Positions 20,801 to 30,601 are shown, numbered from the stretch's first letter. The stretch: DNA of 64,000 bases from Undibacterium sp. (GCF_030651495.1 NZ_JAUSFI010000043.1:1-64000), one strand, 5' to 3'. Program-made: numbers and translations. The notes: generated by a model not told the origin, from the sequence alone.

Positions 20801-21294
20801 GGCTAAGCCAGATCGCCAGCAAAATCACCAACAAAAAAGGCGAAGCGCGGGCAGAAAAACTGATAGAGGCATGGCTGCGCCAATTGGCCGCGGCGGCACT
20901 GGGCTACCAAGTGACCGGTTTCGTGCTGGCTCGCGACGCCATCATCAGCATGGCGCCATTAGATATGCAGCAAGCGCGGAGCACGCTGACGAGTTTAATC
21001 AACTGCTGGCGCGACGGCATGAATCGTCCATTGCCAACAGCTTGCAAGACTGCGCTCGCGTTGCTGCAGGGCGGCAATCCGCGCCAGGTGTATGACGGCA
21101 GCTTTCAGATTAGCGGCGAAGTCGAGGACCCCTGCCTGGCGCGACTCTGGCCAGATTTTGATGCGTTGAGTGCGGAACCAGACTGGATCAGCTGTTCTAG
21201 TACGCTATATAGTCCCTTAGCCGACTGGATAGGAACGCAGATTGCGATCACACCGATCACCAATATGAACGTTGATGAGGATATCGCCGCATGA
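17812..21294 (+). CDS. recC: Exodeoxyribonuclease V subunit gamma (RecC)
   Basis: RecC is the subunit of RecBCD that splits the duplex and scans for Chi. The product, about 1160 residues, has the family organisation: an inactive helicase-like N-terminal half beginning LIILHGNQLEQLRAAL, the FLVQSNGIAEWLK strand, CLLGMNDGDYPRR in the second half, and an inactivated nuclease-like C-terminus. The frame is open to an ATG at 17746, but ATG 17812 fits RecC N-termini better. It overlaps recB by 4 bp (ATGA), so recC-recB-recD form one translationally coupled operon. Confidence 0.95.
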   Translation: MPIPASSITPGLIILHGNQLEQLRAALFEWLRNNPLAPLEQAIFLVQSNGIAEWLKIAVAEEMGVCAATRIDLPGRFLWGVYRTMLGRDQVPSRSALDKAPLTWRLMRLIPELLAQAGFEPLRHFLADGDPERRLQLAQRLADLLDQYQVYRADWLNDWAEGRDVLRTASGDLKPLMTEQHWQAQLWRAILADVTEMATLSEELQTLGRVNIHQHFLDAVSNGAQPVASLPRRVVLFGISALPQQTLEALAALATHTQVLLAVPNPCQFYWGDIIEGRELLKAQHKRQQSRNGKDLAEIPLDQLHAHSHPLLAGWGRQGRDFVRLLDEFDNVQATRANFASLRIDLFTEDAGSNLLERVQVAIRDLLPLDDHPHLGFDAQDSSIVFHVAHSVQREVEVLHDQLLGLLAQTSAKPLRPRDVVVMVPDIELFSPAIRAVFGQYSRHDSSTQSRHIPYTIADVKDRSINPLLLALDYLLRLPQQRCRQSELRDLLDVPALASRFGLDADDLPQLNQWITGAGIRWGLDQQHRDGLGLGASGEQNAWIFGIRRMLLGYASGAGATYAGIEPYAEVGGLDAALAGSLAQFIDSLIYWRALLAQPASPALWGSRARDLLRAFFTSEGARGELDELDRLTLAQLEESLQHWLAACESADFTEAVPLAVLREAWLGAIDEPTLNHQFVSGGVTFCSLMPMRAVPFRVVCLLGMNDGDYPRRTQHMDFDLLAQAGMARPGDRSRRDDDRYLMLEAVLAARAKLYISWVGRNVRDNSEQPSSVLVSQLRDYLAAGWDCDLAQMTTEHPLQPFSRRYFEQGGLTTYASEWRAAHTDKLAIIEKAALPPFDMEHNARLKLAQLARFVKQPAKYFFRERLGVIFTDELALGEDEEPFGLNALEEYHLADSLLDDEGSAEALHQVADSLRARAARLAREGVLPIGLIGEEWQNKLVTTLTPVRQAWLELCQQFPYPADKLPLSLEHEGIHLEDWLDQMHSDSAGQDGEVVWLSQIASKITNKKGEARAEKLIEAWLRQLAAAALGYQVTGFVLARDAIISMAPLDMQQARSTLTSLINCWRDGMNRPLPTACKTALALLQGGNPRQVYDGSFQISGEVEDPCLARLWPDFDALSAEPDWISCSSTLYSPLADWIGTQIAITPITNMNVDEDIAA

Positions 21295-24200
21295 GTCAAA
21301 TCCTCGCCCCCTTGAGCTTCCCTCTGCATGGCTCGCGCTTGATCGAGGCCAGCGCCGGTACCGGTAAAACCTGGACGATCGCTGCGCTGTATTTACGCTT
21401 GGTTCTTGGTCACGGTGGGCCGGATGGTTTTACCCGGCCACTGCTGCCGGCCGAGATTCTGGTCATGACATTTACCCGCGCAGCGACGCGAGAATTATCC
21501 AGCCGGATTCGCGAGCGTCTGGTCGAGGCTGCCAAGTGCTTTCGCGGGCAAACTCCCGATCACAGAGATATTTTTCTCTGTGATCTGATCGCCACGTATG
21601 CACCGGGACAGCAGCGTCAACAAGCCGCGCATCGACTAATGCTGGCCGCCGAGACGATGGATGAAGCCGCGATTTTCACCATTGACGCGTGGTGTCAGCG
21701 CATGTTGCGCGAACATGCTTTTGACAGCGGTAGTTTATTCGATGAAGAATTAGTCAGTGATGAATCCGCCTTGTTGGAAGATGCCGTACGCGACTACTGG
21801 CGGCAACAAGTTTACCGGCTCAATAGCAAGGCGCTGGCGACATTGCGCGACTGCTGGCCTGATGTAACAACTTTAGAACAGGCGATACGACCCTTGGTAG
21901 CCCGGGTCGAGTTACTCGGCGCCATACCCAGCGAATCAATGGGGGCACTGATCGCGCGTATTCAAGACGCGCAAACAGCGCAATTAGATTTACTCAAGCT
22001 AGGCTGGTTTGATCGAGCCGACCGCATGGAGGCCTGGATAGCGGCACAGCAAAGCGCTGCCCCGAAATGTTTTAGCGGCGTAAAATTAAAAGCCAGCAAT
22101 GTAAGGAAGTGGTTTGACGCACTGCGTAACTGGGCAACAGATCCATCGGCTGTAACACCAGCCTCTTTTGATAAAGCGTGGCAGCGCCTAAGCCCTGACG
22201 GTATCAGCGAGGCTTGCAACAAAGGCTATGACCTGGTTACCCCGCCAGACTTTGCACAGATGGAAGTCTTGAAGGCTGCGTTAGATGCGATTGAGCCGTT
22301 AAAATTTTCGCTCATTCGTCACGCGGCATCTGCCGTCGCCAGGCGTGTAGCCGAGCTTAAGCAAAGCACGCGACAATTTGGCTTTGCCGATATGCTTACC
22401 CGGCTTAAATTGGCGCTATTTGGTGACAATGGCTCCGCATTGCGGACCCGTATCGTGCAGCAATTTCCGGTTGCCTTAATCGATGAGTTTCAAGATACCT
22501 CGCCAGAGCAGTATCAGATTTTCGATGCCCTGTACAAGGTAGCGCAGAATGATAGTGTTCAGGGACTGTTCCTGATCGGCGATCCTAAACAATCGATTTA
22601 TGGCTTTCGCGGTGCCGATATCCATAGTTATTTGGCGGCACGTAGCGCCACTGAGGGCCGGCATTATCTGCTAGGCACCAACTACCGCTCGACGGCGGCC
22701 TTGGTACAGTCGGTCAACGCGGTGTTTTTACACGCGGAAGGCGATGGCGAACTGGCTGCCGGTTTTAGTGCCGGTGCTTTTAAATTTCGTAATGGTGATA
22801 ATAATCCGCTGCCATTTGAAGCAGTCAGTGCCAACGGACGTAGCGAAACCTTGGTCGGTCCTGATAGTGCCTTGGCGGCATTGACTTTCTGGTGCAGTGA
22901 AACAGCAGAATTGAATAACGACGATTACCATACGCTGTTTGCGACGCACTGCGCCGAGCGTATCGTAACGCTACTGAATGACCCCGCCGTGGGTTTTCAA
23001 TCCCAGGATGGTTTTACCCGATTACAGCCGGCAGACATCGCGGTGCTGGTCAGAGACCGCAATGAAGCGGCAGCAATTCGCAGAGCACTGCAAAAACGTC
23101 AGGTAGCCAGCGTCTATTTATCGGATAAGGACTCTGTCATTAATAGCGAAGAAGCGGCTGACATCTTGCGCTGGCTACGCGGGGTAGCTAACCCGCTAGA
23201 GAGCAGTCTTGCGCGTGCCGCTTTCGCCGCCAAAACAGCAGGGCTTTCACTGGCGGCGCTAGCCACCCACGTTTCCGATGATCTGAAATGGGAGGCTTGT
23301 GTCGAGCAGTTAAAAGCCTTGCATATTCTCTGGCAACGCCAAGGTGTGCTGGCGATGTTGCGTTGTTTTATTCATGATCTTAATTTACCTGCCAGCTTAC
23401 TCCAGGAAGCGGGTGGTGAACGCCGCCTGACAAATCTGCTGCACCTGGCCGAATTATTGCAAAGCGCCAGTCAGCATCTGGATGGTGAACAGGCGTTGAT
23501 TCGTTGGCTGGCCGAGCAAATTGAGAACGAAAGCGATGCCGGTGACGAACGCATATTGCGATTAGAGAGCGATGCTGAATTGGTCAAAGTGGTCACCGTC
23601 CATAAATCCAAGGGGCTGGAATACCCGCTGGTGTTTTTACCCTTCGCGGTAAGCGCCCGGGCTGCTAGTACAAGGAATCGTAGCTTTCTCGAATTCGTCG
23701 ATAGCGACGGGCACAAAAACATCGATCTCGCCATGTCGGATGAGGTGTTGGCAAAGATGGAAGATGCGCGTATCGAGGAGGATTTGCGCCTGCTGTATGT
23801 CGCGCTGACGCGTTCTTGTCATGCCCTGTGGCTAGGCGTTGCCTCGTTAAAAAACAAAATCCATGAGTCGGCCTTAGGGTATTTGATCGCGGGTGGAAAA
23901 TCGCTAGCGGCAGATCAACTGATACCGGAGTTAATGCAACTTCGAGCAGCATGTAGCCATCTACAAATAGAAAAAATTCAAGGTTTGGAGTCTGCAGAAA
24001 ATATTACGCGACTCTCCAGACTTGATGACCGCCCCACCTTGATTGAGGCACCACGATTTAACGCCAACTTTGAGCGAAATTGGACCATAGGTAGCTTTAC
24101 CTCTCTGACACGGGCGATGACCAGCATGCTGGTAGCAACCCGCCCGCTGGAAGAAAAATTATTTGAAGATCAGGACGCGCCTTCAAGCATCAAAACCCAG

Positions 24201-24953
24201 AATGCGCCCTGGCATCGGTTCCCGCGCGGCCCCCTACCAGGCCATTTTTTGCACGAGCAGCTTGAGTGGATGGGCTTAGACAGCTTTAAGTCAGTGAATC
24301 ATGATATGTTCAGTACACGCTTAGCGCTGCGTTGCGAGCGCGCAGGCTGGGGGCATAGACAGCAGGACACTATAGACTGGTTGCGCGCAGCAGCCAACAC
24401 GCCGCTGCCACCGATAGGAGCATCCTTATGCGCGCTGGAAAACGTATTGCCAGAGATGGAATTCTGGTTTCCAAGCGAGCATTTGCCAACCCGCCAACTC
24501 GACCTGCTATGTCAGCAACACTTGTTAGAAAATGTGCCGCGCCCGGCTCTGCCTGAGCGTGAATTACATGGCATGCTTAAAGGCTATGCCGATTTGGTAT
24601 TTGAACACGAGGGGCGCTACTGGGTGCTCGATTACAAATCCAATTCGCTCGGTGCGGACGACGCCAGCTACCATACTGTGGCACTTAGCTCGGCTATGGC
24701 AGCACATCGCTATGACGTACAGGGAGCCATCTATATGCTGGCACTGCACCGACTGCTGAAGAGTCGTCTTGGTGATAGCTATGATCCTGAAGCGCAGCTT
24801 GGCGGCGCACTATTCTTTTTCTTGCGCGGGCTGGACAATCCAGAAACGCAAGGCTGCTATCACTTGTCACCTTCTAGCGGCTTTCTAGATTCATTGGATC
24901 AGTTATTGGCACAGCGGCCACATTCATCAGATCAAATATTCTCAGCGAGATGA
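21291..24953 (+). CDS. recB: Exodeoxyribonuclease V subunit beta (RecB)
   Basis: RecB is the 3'-5' SF1 helicase and sole nuclease of RecBCD, acting in double-strand-break repair. The 1220-residue protein has Walker A ASAGTGKT at 20-27, helicase motif II ALIDEFQDTSPEQY around residue 395, the motif VHKSKGLEYPLVFLP, and a C-terminal nuclease domain with GYADLVF and WVLDYKSN (the Asp and Lys of the active site). Length and motif order match intact RecB. It overlaps recC and recD by 4 bp on each side. Confidence 0.97.
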   Translation: MSQILAPLSFPLHGSRLIEASAGTGKTWTIAALYLRLVLGHGGPDGFTRPLLPAEILVMTFTRAATRELSSRIRERLVEAAKCFRGQTPDHRDIFLCDLIATYAPGQQRQQAAHRLMLAAETMDEAAIFTIDAWCQRMLREHAFDSGSLFDEELVSDESALLEDAVRDYWRQQVYRLNSKALATLRDCWPDVTTLEQAIRPLVARVELLGAIPSESMGALIARIQDAQTAQLDLLKLGWFDRADRMEAWIAAQQSAAPKCFSGVKLKASNVRKWFDALRNWATDPSAVTPASFDKAWQRLSPDGISEACNKGYDLVTPPDFAQMEVLKAALDAIEPLKFSLIRHAASAVARRVAELKQSTRQFGFADMLTRLKLALFGDNGSALRTRIVQQFPVALIDEFQDTSPEQYQIFDALYKVAQNDSVQGLFLIGDPKQSIYGFRGADIHSYLAARSATEGRHYLLGTNYRSTAALVQSVNAVFLHAEGDGELAAGFSAGAFKFRNGDNNPLPFEAVSANGRSETLVGPDSALAALTFWCSETAELNNDDYHTLFATHCAERIVTLLNDPAVGFQSQDGFTRLQPADIAVLVRDRNEAAAIRRALQKRQVASVYLSDKDSVINSEEAADILRWLRGVANPLESSLARAAFAAKTAGLSLAALATHVSDDLKWEACVEQLKALHILWQRQGVLAMLRCFIHDLNLPASLLQEAGGERRLTNLLHLAELLQSASQHLDGEQALIRWLAEQIENESDAGDERILRLESDAELVKVVTVHKSKGLEYPLVFLPFAVSARAASTRNRSFLEFVDSDGHKNIDLAMSDEVLAKMEDARIEEDLRLLYVALTRSCHALWLGVASLKNKIHESALGYLIAGGKSLAADQLIPELMQLRAACSHLQIEKIQGLESAENITRLSRLDDRPTLIEAPRFNANFERNWTIGSFTSLTRAMTSMLVATRPLEEKLFEDQDAPSSIKTQNAPWHRFPRGPLPGHFLHEQLEWMGLDSFKSVNHDMFSTRLALRCERAGWGHRQQDTIDWLRAAANTPLPPIGASLCALENVLPEMEFWFPSEHLPTRQLDLLCQQHLLENVPRPALPERELHGMLKGYADLVFEHEGRYWVLDYKSNSLGADDASYHTVALSSAMAAHRYDVQGAIYMLALHRLLKSRLGDSYDPEAQLGGALFFFLRGLDNPETQGCYHLSPSSGFLDSLDQLLAQRPHSSDQIFSAR

Positions 24954-26971
24954 ACATGGCTATGACGACTATCAATACACATAACACCGAAACATTATTT
25001 GCGGAACTCGACAGTTTGGCCGAAGATGGCCTGTTGCGCCGACTTGGCCCCGCTTTTGCCCGCTTCATGGCATCACTCGGGATGACGGCAGCTTCACAGA
25101 TTCTGATCTGCACGGCATTGTCAGAACTTGAGGGGCGCGGCCACAGTTGTCTGATGCTACAGGATTTCGTGTCAGATCCCTGCACCTTACTTGGATTAAG
25201 CACAGAGCAATGGCAAATCCTGGCGGATGCGGCAAATCCATTACCAATTGATCTACCAGCTTGGCGCAATAGCTTAAGTAACTGCAAGCAAGTATGGGCG
25301 GTCGGGAATGAGGATACTCAACAAGCTTTAGTGCTAGAAGATGACCGACTCTACCTGCGACGCTATTGGCGTGATGAAAACCAAGTTGCACAACAGCTTA
25401 GACAGAGAGCATCGCAAAAACGCGATGTCGATATTGCACGTGCGCAGCAGTGGCTAGACAAATTGTTTGATGCCAGTGATAAAAGTGATACCCGCGCCGA
25501 AACTGATACCAGCCCAGACTGGCAAAAAATTGCCTGTGCCATTGCCTTGCGCAGTACGCTGACGATCATTACAGGTGGGCCCGGCACCGGCAAAACTTAC
25601 ACCGTAGCGCGACTACTCGCCTTGCTATTTGCACTGGCTGATAACCGTGAGCGCTTGCGCATCGCATTAGCAGCGCCAACCGGTAAGGCCGCGGCACGGC
25701 TAAAGCAATCAATTGACGACGCGCTGAGCGGTTTAGCGGAGAAGGTCGGCGCTACATTGCCGCTGGCCGAACTCACGGCACGCATGGGGGCGGCGCGCAC
25801 CTTGCACAGCTTATTGGGCGCGACTCCCAACACACGCGCGTTCCGGCATCACGTGGGTAATTTACTCGACGTCGATGTGCTAATTGTCGATGAAGCATCC
25901 ATGGTGCATTTAGAAATGATGGCATCCGTGCTCGCCGCCCTGCCTGCCAACGCGATACTGATCTTGCTGGGCGATAAAGACCAGTTGGCCTCGGTCGAAG
26001 CTGGTGCAGTATTAGGCGACCTCTGCCGTAATGCTCAAGCCGGTGGCTATTCATCGGATACCGTTACCTATGTAGCGCAGACAACAAGTGAAGTCATTCC
26101 CGTAGAATTTTTGGGTATAGGCTCCGCACTGAGCCAGCAGACCGTGATGCTACGCAAGAGCCGTCGCTTCAGCGGGCCAATTGGCACCTTAGCGCTAGCG
26201 GTCAATGCGGGCGATGCGTCCAAAGCCATAGCTTGTCTGCGTTCAAACGAACAACATGCACTGAGCTGGATCTCACCTGCGCAACCAGCCAACATACTGC
26301 AACTCGCCATAGACGGACGATCGGGGGCCGAAGGCGGCTATCGTAACTATCTCAGTCTGTTAAAACGCAAGCCTTCAGACAAAGCTGTTATCAGCTACGA
26401 CAAATGGGCAAGCTCAGTATTGCAAAGCTTCGAATCCTTCCGCATCTTATGTGCGGTACGTGAGGGTGAATGGGGTGTCTCAGGGCTGAATCAAATCATA
26501 GAGCAGCGACTGAAAGCTGATGGTCTCATTGAGGGTAGTGAATGGTATGAAGGCAGGCCCATCATGGTTACGCGCAATGATTACAGCACAGGAGTTTTCA
26601 ACGGTGACATCGGTATCACACTGTATGATCCGCTAAGGGAAAAATCACCACGCGTCTATTTTTTAGAAGGCCAAGCCGTACGCAGCGTGCTTGCCACCAG
26701 ACTACGTCACGTCGAAACGGCTTACGCCATGACGGTCCATAAGTCTCAAGGCTCAGAGTTTCGACATACAGTCTTGGTGCTACCGAAAGAAACCTCCCCG
26801 GTTGTGACACGCGAACTGGTGTACACAGGTATAACCAGGGCCAGAGATTACTTCACGCTGATTTCACCAATACCAACAGTATTTGAAGAGGCAATCAAAC
26901 AAAGGACTCAGCGTGCGAGCGGGTTAGGCAGTTTACTCAATGAAGCTGACAATTCAAACAATCTTGAGTGA
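24950..26971 (+). CDS. recD: Exodeoxyribonuclease V subunit alpha (RecD)
   Basis: RecD is the 5'-3' helicase motor of RecBCD. The 673-residue protein has an N-terminal region contacting RecC, Walker A GGPGTGKT around residue 210, Walker B LIVDEASMV, a GDKDQLASVEAGAVLGDL motif III region, and the C-terminal motif AMTVHKSQGSEF with TGITRARD. The ATG at 24950 overlaps the recB stop; other in-frame ATGs follow at 24956 and 24962. A bidirectional-looking hairpin at 27015-27050 follows the gene. Confidence 0.96.
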   Translation: MNMAMTTINTHNTETLFAELDSLAEDGLLRRLGPAFARFMASLGMTAASQILICTALSELEGRGHSCLMLQDFVSDPCTLLGLSTEQWQILADAANPLPIDLPAWRNSLSNCKQVWAVGNEDTQQALVLEDDRLYLRRYWRDENQVAQQLRQRASQKRDVDIARAQQWLDKLFDASDKSDTRAETDTSPDWQKIACAIALRSTLTIITGGPGTGKTYTVARLLALLFALADNRERLRIALAAPTGKAAARLKQSIDDALSGLAEKVGATLPLAELTARMGAARTLHSLLGATPNTRAFRHHVGNLLDVDVLIVDEASMVHLEMMASVLAALPANAILILLGDKDQLASVEAGAVLGDLCRNAQAGGYSSDTVTYVAQTTSEVIPVEFLGIGSALSQQTVMLRKSRRFSGPIGTLALAVNAGDASKAIACLRSNEQHALSWISPAQPANILQLAIDGRSGAEGGYRNYLSLLKRKPSDKAVISYDKWASSVLQSFESFRILCAVREGEWGVSGLNQIIEQRLKADGLIEGSEWYEGRPIMVTRNDYSTGVFNGDIGITLYDPLREKSPRVYFLEGQAVRSVLATRLRHVETAYAMTVHKSQGSEFRHTVLVLPKETSPVVTRELVYTGITRARDYFTLISPIPTVFEEAIKQRTQRASGLGSLLNEADNSNNLE

Positions 26972-27014
26972 ACAATATTTCAGACACAATAACACTAACA
27001 AATCAGATAAATAA

Positions 27015-27050
27015 AAAGAGCCCTAAGAACTTTAATTCTTAGGGCTCTTT
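27015..27050 (-). terminator. Terminator of tRNA-Ser, shared with recD
   Basis: AAAGAGCCCTAAGAA and TTCTTAGGGCTCTTT form a 15-bp perfect stem with a CTTTAA loop. Read on the minus strand the arm ends in a run of T from the flanking ATAAAAA, so it terminates the tRNA transcript. On the plus strand it can serve recD, with a weaker T tract. Confidence 0.85.
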
Positions 27051-27081
27051 AGGCAAACTTGGTTAAAGTTTGCGGTATATC

Positions 27082-27171
27082 TGGCGGAAGGTGTGAGATT
27101 CGAACTCACGAAGGCTTTAACACCTCGCCAGTTTTCAAGACTGGTGCATTCAACCGCTCTGCCAACCTTCC
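27082..27171 (-). tRNA. tRNA-Ser (anticodon UGA)
   Basis: The minus strand folds as a class II tRNA of 90 nt. The acceptor stem is GGAAGGT/ACCTTCC with discriminator G and an encoded CCA. The anticodon arm is CCAGT-CTTGAAA-ACTGG, giving anticodon UGA at 27137-27135. There is a long variable arm as in tRNA-Ser, and a T arm GTGAG-TTCGAAT-CTCAC. A terminator lies 32 bp beyond its 3' end. Confidence 0.97.
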
Positions 27172-27250
27172 AAGCGCGCTATTATATCCTATAAATTGTT
27201 TAACTTGTGAAGTTGTAAGTGTATTTAAAGCAGACATTTTCAATGATTCA

Positions 27251-29272
27251 TCACAAAACATTAAAACGGAAATTTTTTATTAATAGCTCAGATAACTTAT
27301 CAGCACTCACTGGCCGAGAAAATAAATAACCTTGTATTTCATCGCAACCAGCCTGCTTTAAAAAATTGAATTGTTCGCTATTTTCAACTCCTTCCGCAAT
27401 GACTTTATGTTTTAGCTGTTTTGCCATGCTAATTATGGCACTGGCGATTGCACAGTCATCTTGATCCTGAGGAATACCTTGAATAAAGGATCTGTCAATT
27501 TTTAAAGTATTGATTGGAAATCGCTTTAAATAAGACAGGCTGGAGTAACCGGTCCCAAAATCATCTAATGCCAAGGTAACGCCTAGTGCCGTAATTTCAT
27601 CCATGATGGTAATCACACTCTCGGCACTATGCATCAGCATGCTTTCAGTAATTTCCAATTCTAGCCAGCGAGATGAAATCTGGTGGTGCGCTAGAGCCTG
27701 ACTAACTCGCGCTGGCAAAGCAAAAGAAAATTCCTTAGCAGAGACGTTCACTGCGATTCGAAACGGCTTAACATCCATGTCCTGCCATATACGCGCCTGC
27801 GCACAGGCAGTCTCGAGTACCCAAGCATCAATTTGCAAGATCAGGCCGGTTTCTTCCGCAATCGAAATAAACTCTACCGGAGAAATAATTCCTTTCGTAG
27901 GATGCGCCCATCTGATGAGCGCCTCGGCACCAATTACAGCGCCGTTATGAATGTCAACTTTGGGTTGATATAACAGGAAAAATTCATCATATTGCAAAGC
28001 ACGTCTCAATCCAGATTCAAGATATAAACGACCAGCAATAGTTTGATTCATTTCTTGATTATAAAAAGCATAGCTACCACTGGCACGCTCAACATTGCGT
28101 TTAGCTTTAAACATGGCAATGTCTGCTTTTTGCAAGAGTTGATCAGCATCTGCGCCATCCTGGGGATACACACTAATGCCAATACTTGCGCCTATGCGCA
28201 ACTCATTCCCATTTACTTGAAATGGATTATCCAAACTTGAAAGCAACTTTTGCGCTACTAATGCGGCATGAAAATCTTGATTCACGTCGATCAGAGCGAC
28301 AGCAAATTCATCACTACCCAATCGGGCGACTACATCATTTTCTCTCAATGCCAATCTAAAACGCTCGGCTACCTGAATCAATAACAAGTCACCGATTTGA
28401 TGTCCTAGAGTGTCGTTGATAGGCTTAAAACGATTTAGATCAATAAACAATAATGAACCAATAGCGTTATTGCGCTGCGACTGAAGAAGCGCTTTATCTA
28501 CTAATTTTTTGAACAGGGTTCTGTTAGGTAAATCGGTGAGCAAATCGTAGTAGGCGAGGTAATTTATTTTTTCCTCGGCCTGTTTACGTTCCGTTATATC
28601 GCTCAGATAACCTATCACGCCTATCGCCTCTCCACTCGCATCACAAAGCGGAGATAAACTTAAACTTGCCCAGAATACCTCACCTGATTTTTTACGCCGA
28701 CGTACTTCCATCTCGCGTCCACCGCGTTCCAAAAATGGGTCAGGAAAACACAATCCATCAATATCTTCATTTTCATAAAGAAATAAAATATTTTGTCCAA
28801 CCGCTTCAGCCGCGGCATAGCCAAAAAGTTGTTCCGCACCCTGGTTCCAACTGATAATAAAACCAGCAAGGTCCATGGTAATCACGGACTCATGAATTTG
28901 ATCCAGTATTTGAGATTGTAATAACTGCGCATGGGTAGAATCATTAAAGCGAGTGTCTAAACGTGCCTTGGAGTTAAATAGTTTCGCTGTCAACTCCGCC
29001 AAGAAATTCAGTTTATTCAGGTCGTCTTCGGTGTAAACGCCTTTTTTTCCTGATAAAACATAATATGCTTCCGGCGAGACATATCGGCTTACAGAAACAT
29101 CTTCATCGTTGGCTTTGAATGACCGACGAACATAAGCAACATTCTCATGGCCGAACACATCTCTCAAAATACGATTTAATTCAACATCCAACTCGGCGCC
29201 CTGAAGAGATAAAACTGCCTCACCCAGTGTAGCGCCCAATATAAAATCATCAGGGGCAGAAAAATCAATCAT
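27251..29272 (-). CDS. PAS-GGDEF-EAL cyclic-di-GMP signalling protein
   Basis: This is a cytoplasmic protein of 673 residues with no clear membrane segment. The first 110 residues are unassigned (perhaps GAF-like); a PAS/PAC pair occupies about 110-235. A GGDEF domain follows whose signature reads GSDEF (319-323), and then an EAL domain with an intact EAL motif (near 449), DDFGTGYSS, KIDRSFI and AEGVE. All residues expected for c-di-GMP hydrolysis appear present, so it is probably a phosphodiesterase with a modified cyclase domain. The ATG at 29272 lies 2 bp after the stop of the EAL-HDOD gene and has AGGAAA about 10 bp upstream. The two genes are an operon. Confidence 0.92.
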   Translation of the reverse strand: MIDFSAPDDFILGATLGEAVLSLQGAELDVELNRILRDVFGHENVAYVRRSFKANDEDVSVSRYVSPEAYYVLSGKKGVYTEDDLNKLNFLAELTAKLFNSKARLDTRFNDSTHAQLLQSQILDQIHESVITMDLAGFIISWNQGAEQLFGYAAAEAVGQNILFLYENEDIDGLCFPDPFLERGGREMEVRRRKKSGEVFWASLSLSPLCDASGEAIGVIGYLSDITERKQAEEKINYLAYYDLLTDLPNRTLFKKLVDKALLQSQRNNAIGSLLFIDLNRFKPINDTLGHQIGDLLLIQVAERFRLALRENDVVARLGSDEFAVALIDVNQDFHAALVAQKLLSSLDNPFQVNGNELRIGASIGISVYPQDGADADQLLQKADIAMFKAKRNVERASGSYAFYNQEMNQTIAGRLYLESGLRRALQYDEFFLLYQPKVDIHNGAVIGAEALIRWAHPTKGIISPVEFISIAEETGLILQIDAWVLETACAQARIWQDMDVKPFRIAVNVSAKEFSFALPARVSQALAHHQISSRWLELEITESMLMHSAESVITIMDEITALGVTLALDDFGTGYSSLSYLKRFPINTLKIDRSFIQGIPQDQDDCAIASAIISMAKQLKHKVIAEGVENSEQFNFLKQAGCDEIQGYLFSRPVSADKLSELLIKNFRFNVL

Positions 29273-29274
29273 GC

Positions 29275-30477
29275 TCAAATTTCCTGACACACCTGATTTG
29301 CCCAGATGTATGCCTGCGTCAGGCATTGATAGTACATGTCTCCATCAATTTGCGCCGCAGCCAGGCTTGCTTGAAGTTCTCCCGTCTTATTCCGATCAGC
29401 AAGTTCAACCAATCTTAGTTGCTGACCTAAAATGCCGGTCTTGTATAGCAGCGCATCAAGAACATCTTCCTTCAAATTAAGCGGACGTAAAATCTCTTCC
29501 AATGGACTACCAAACAGTTTGTCCAGCAGAGAAAACATACCGATCATGAATGCACAATCCTGTTGATCTTTGTTACCACCGTGATGCTGACAAATAGCCT
29601 CCATCATGCTGGCACGAAATGCTGCCCGCAACATCAACGGATTAAGTGCCGAACCATGTTCATCCTGACGCGCATAAAGCAGCAATTGCAACCAACGTTG
29701 CAATTGCCGCCTTCCAAGTAAATTAATAGCTTGCCCAAAACTAGATACCCTCACGGCTTGGGAAAATGCCGCCGAGCTAACCAATTTAAAAAGCATAAAG
29801 GATAAAGTCGTATCTTGTTTGAACAGATCTTCAAGTTCACGCGATTCGGCATCGCGTGAAACTAATCCTAATAACTTAAGCAAACGGGTACGTCCACTGC
29901 TGTCAGCAGATTTGTTTCTTGCTGATGGAGAAAAAGCGTAATCACCTGAAAATAATGCAAATCCAGCATCAAGCGCTTCTTGCAAGTGAATTGGAGTGGA
30001 AATGTTTTTTGCTAAATGCTGACCAGTATGAAGACTGAATAGCCATGGTTTTATAAAAAATGGCAGCCCTGCATTGCAATCAACAGAAATAAGCTTAGTA
30101 TCCTCCCATACTAGTGATGATTTAGACGAAAAATCATCCATGAAAACACGAAAACCTTTGGAGGTAAAATACTTCAACTTGGTCTGCGTTTCAAGATCAA
30201 CACAACTTGCTTCTCGAACACAAAACGCGACTTTCAGGGAGTTGATTCTTTCATCCAAATCTGCAGGCAATAAAGTTGGATCAGAAATTGGAATTAAAAG
30301 AAAAATAGATGTGAGTTTTTCAAAAAACTCAACTTCTTTAAGATAGTGCAATAACGGCAATATATCTGTAATAGATGCACTTCCAAAATCTGGAATTAAT
30401 GCAACAAGTTGCTGTTTGCTATTCACAACCGGCAACATAGACACAACAGGTATGGCGGTATCGTTAGCAAGAATCAT
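29275..30477 (-). CDS. EAL-HDOD (YuxH-type) signalling protein
   Basis: The 400-residue protein has an N-terminal degenerate EAL-like domain (about 1-190) that lacks the EAL motif and metal-binding acids, so it should not hydrolyse c-di-GMP. A C-terminal HDOD domain (about 195-395) carries the typical LFKLVSSAAFSQ, SFGQAINLLGRRQLQRW pattern. YuxH/CdgJ-type proteins influence motility and surface behaviour as non-enzymatic effectors. It is the first gene of a two-gene operon with the PAS-GGDEF-EAL gene. No good ribosome-binding site precedes the ATG; a second in-frame ATG at 30438 is a possible start. Confidence 0.85.
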   Translation of the reverse strand: MILANDTAIPVVSMLPVVNSKQQLVALIPDFGSASITDILPLLHYLKEVEFFEKLTSIFLLIPISDPTLLPADLDERINSLKVAFCVREASCVDLETQTKLKYFTSKGFRVFMDDFSSKSSLVWEDTKLISVDCNAGLPFFIKPWLFSLHTGQHLAKNISTPIHLQEALDAGFALFSGDYAFSPSARNKSADSSGRTRLLKLLGLVSRDAESRELEDLFKQDTTLSFMLFKLVSSAAFSQAVRVSSFGQAINLLGRRQLQRWLQLLLYARQDEHGSALNPLMLRAAFRASMMEAICQHHGGNKDQQDCAFMIGMFSLLDKLFGSPLEEILRPLNLKEDVLDALLYKTGILGQQLRLVELADRNKTGELQASLAAAQIDGDMYYQCLTQAYIWANQVCQEI

Positions 30478-30601
30478 AGGAGAAATTTTTTTGTTTTTAG
30501 ACTCAATATTTACTTCAATGCAATAATATGATGAAAATTAATTATTTGCAATATTCTTGCAATAATTACCTTAAATTTATCGCCTTTTGTAAATTTAAAG
30601 G

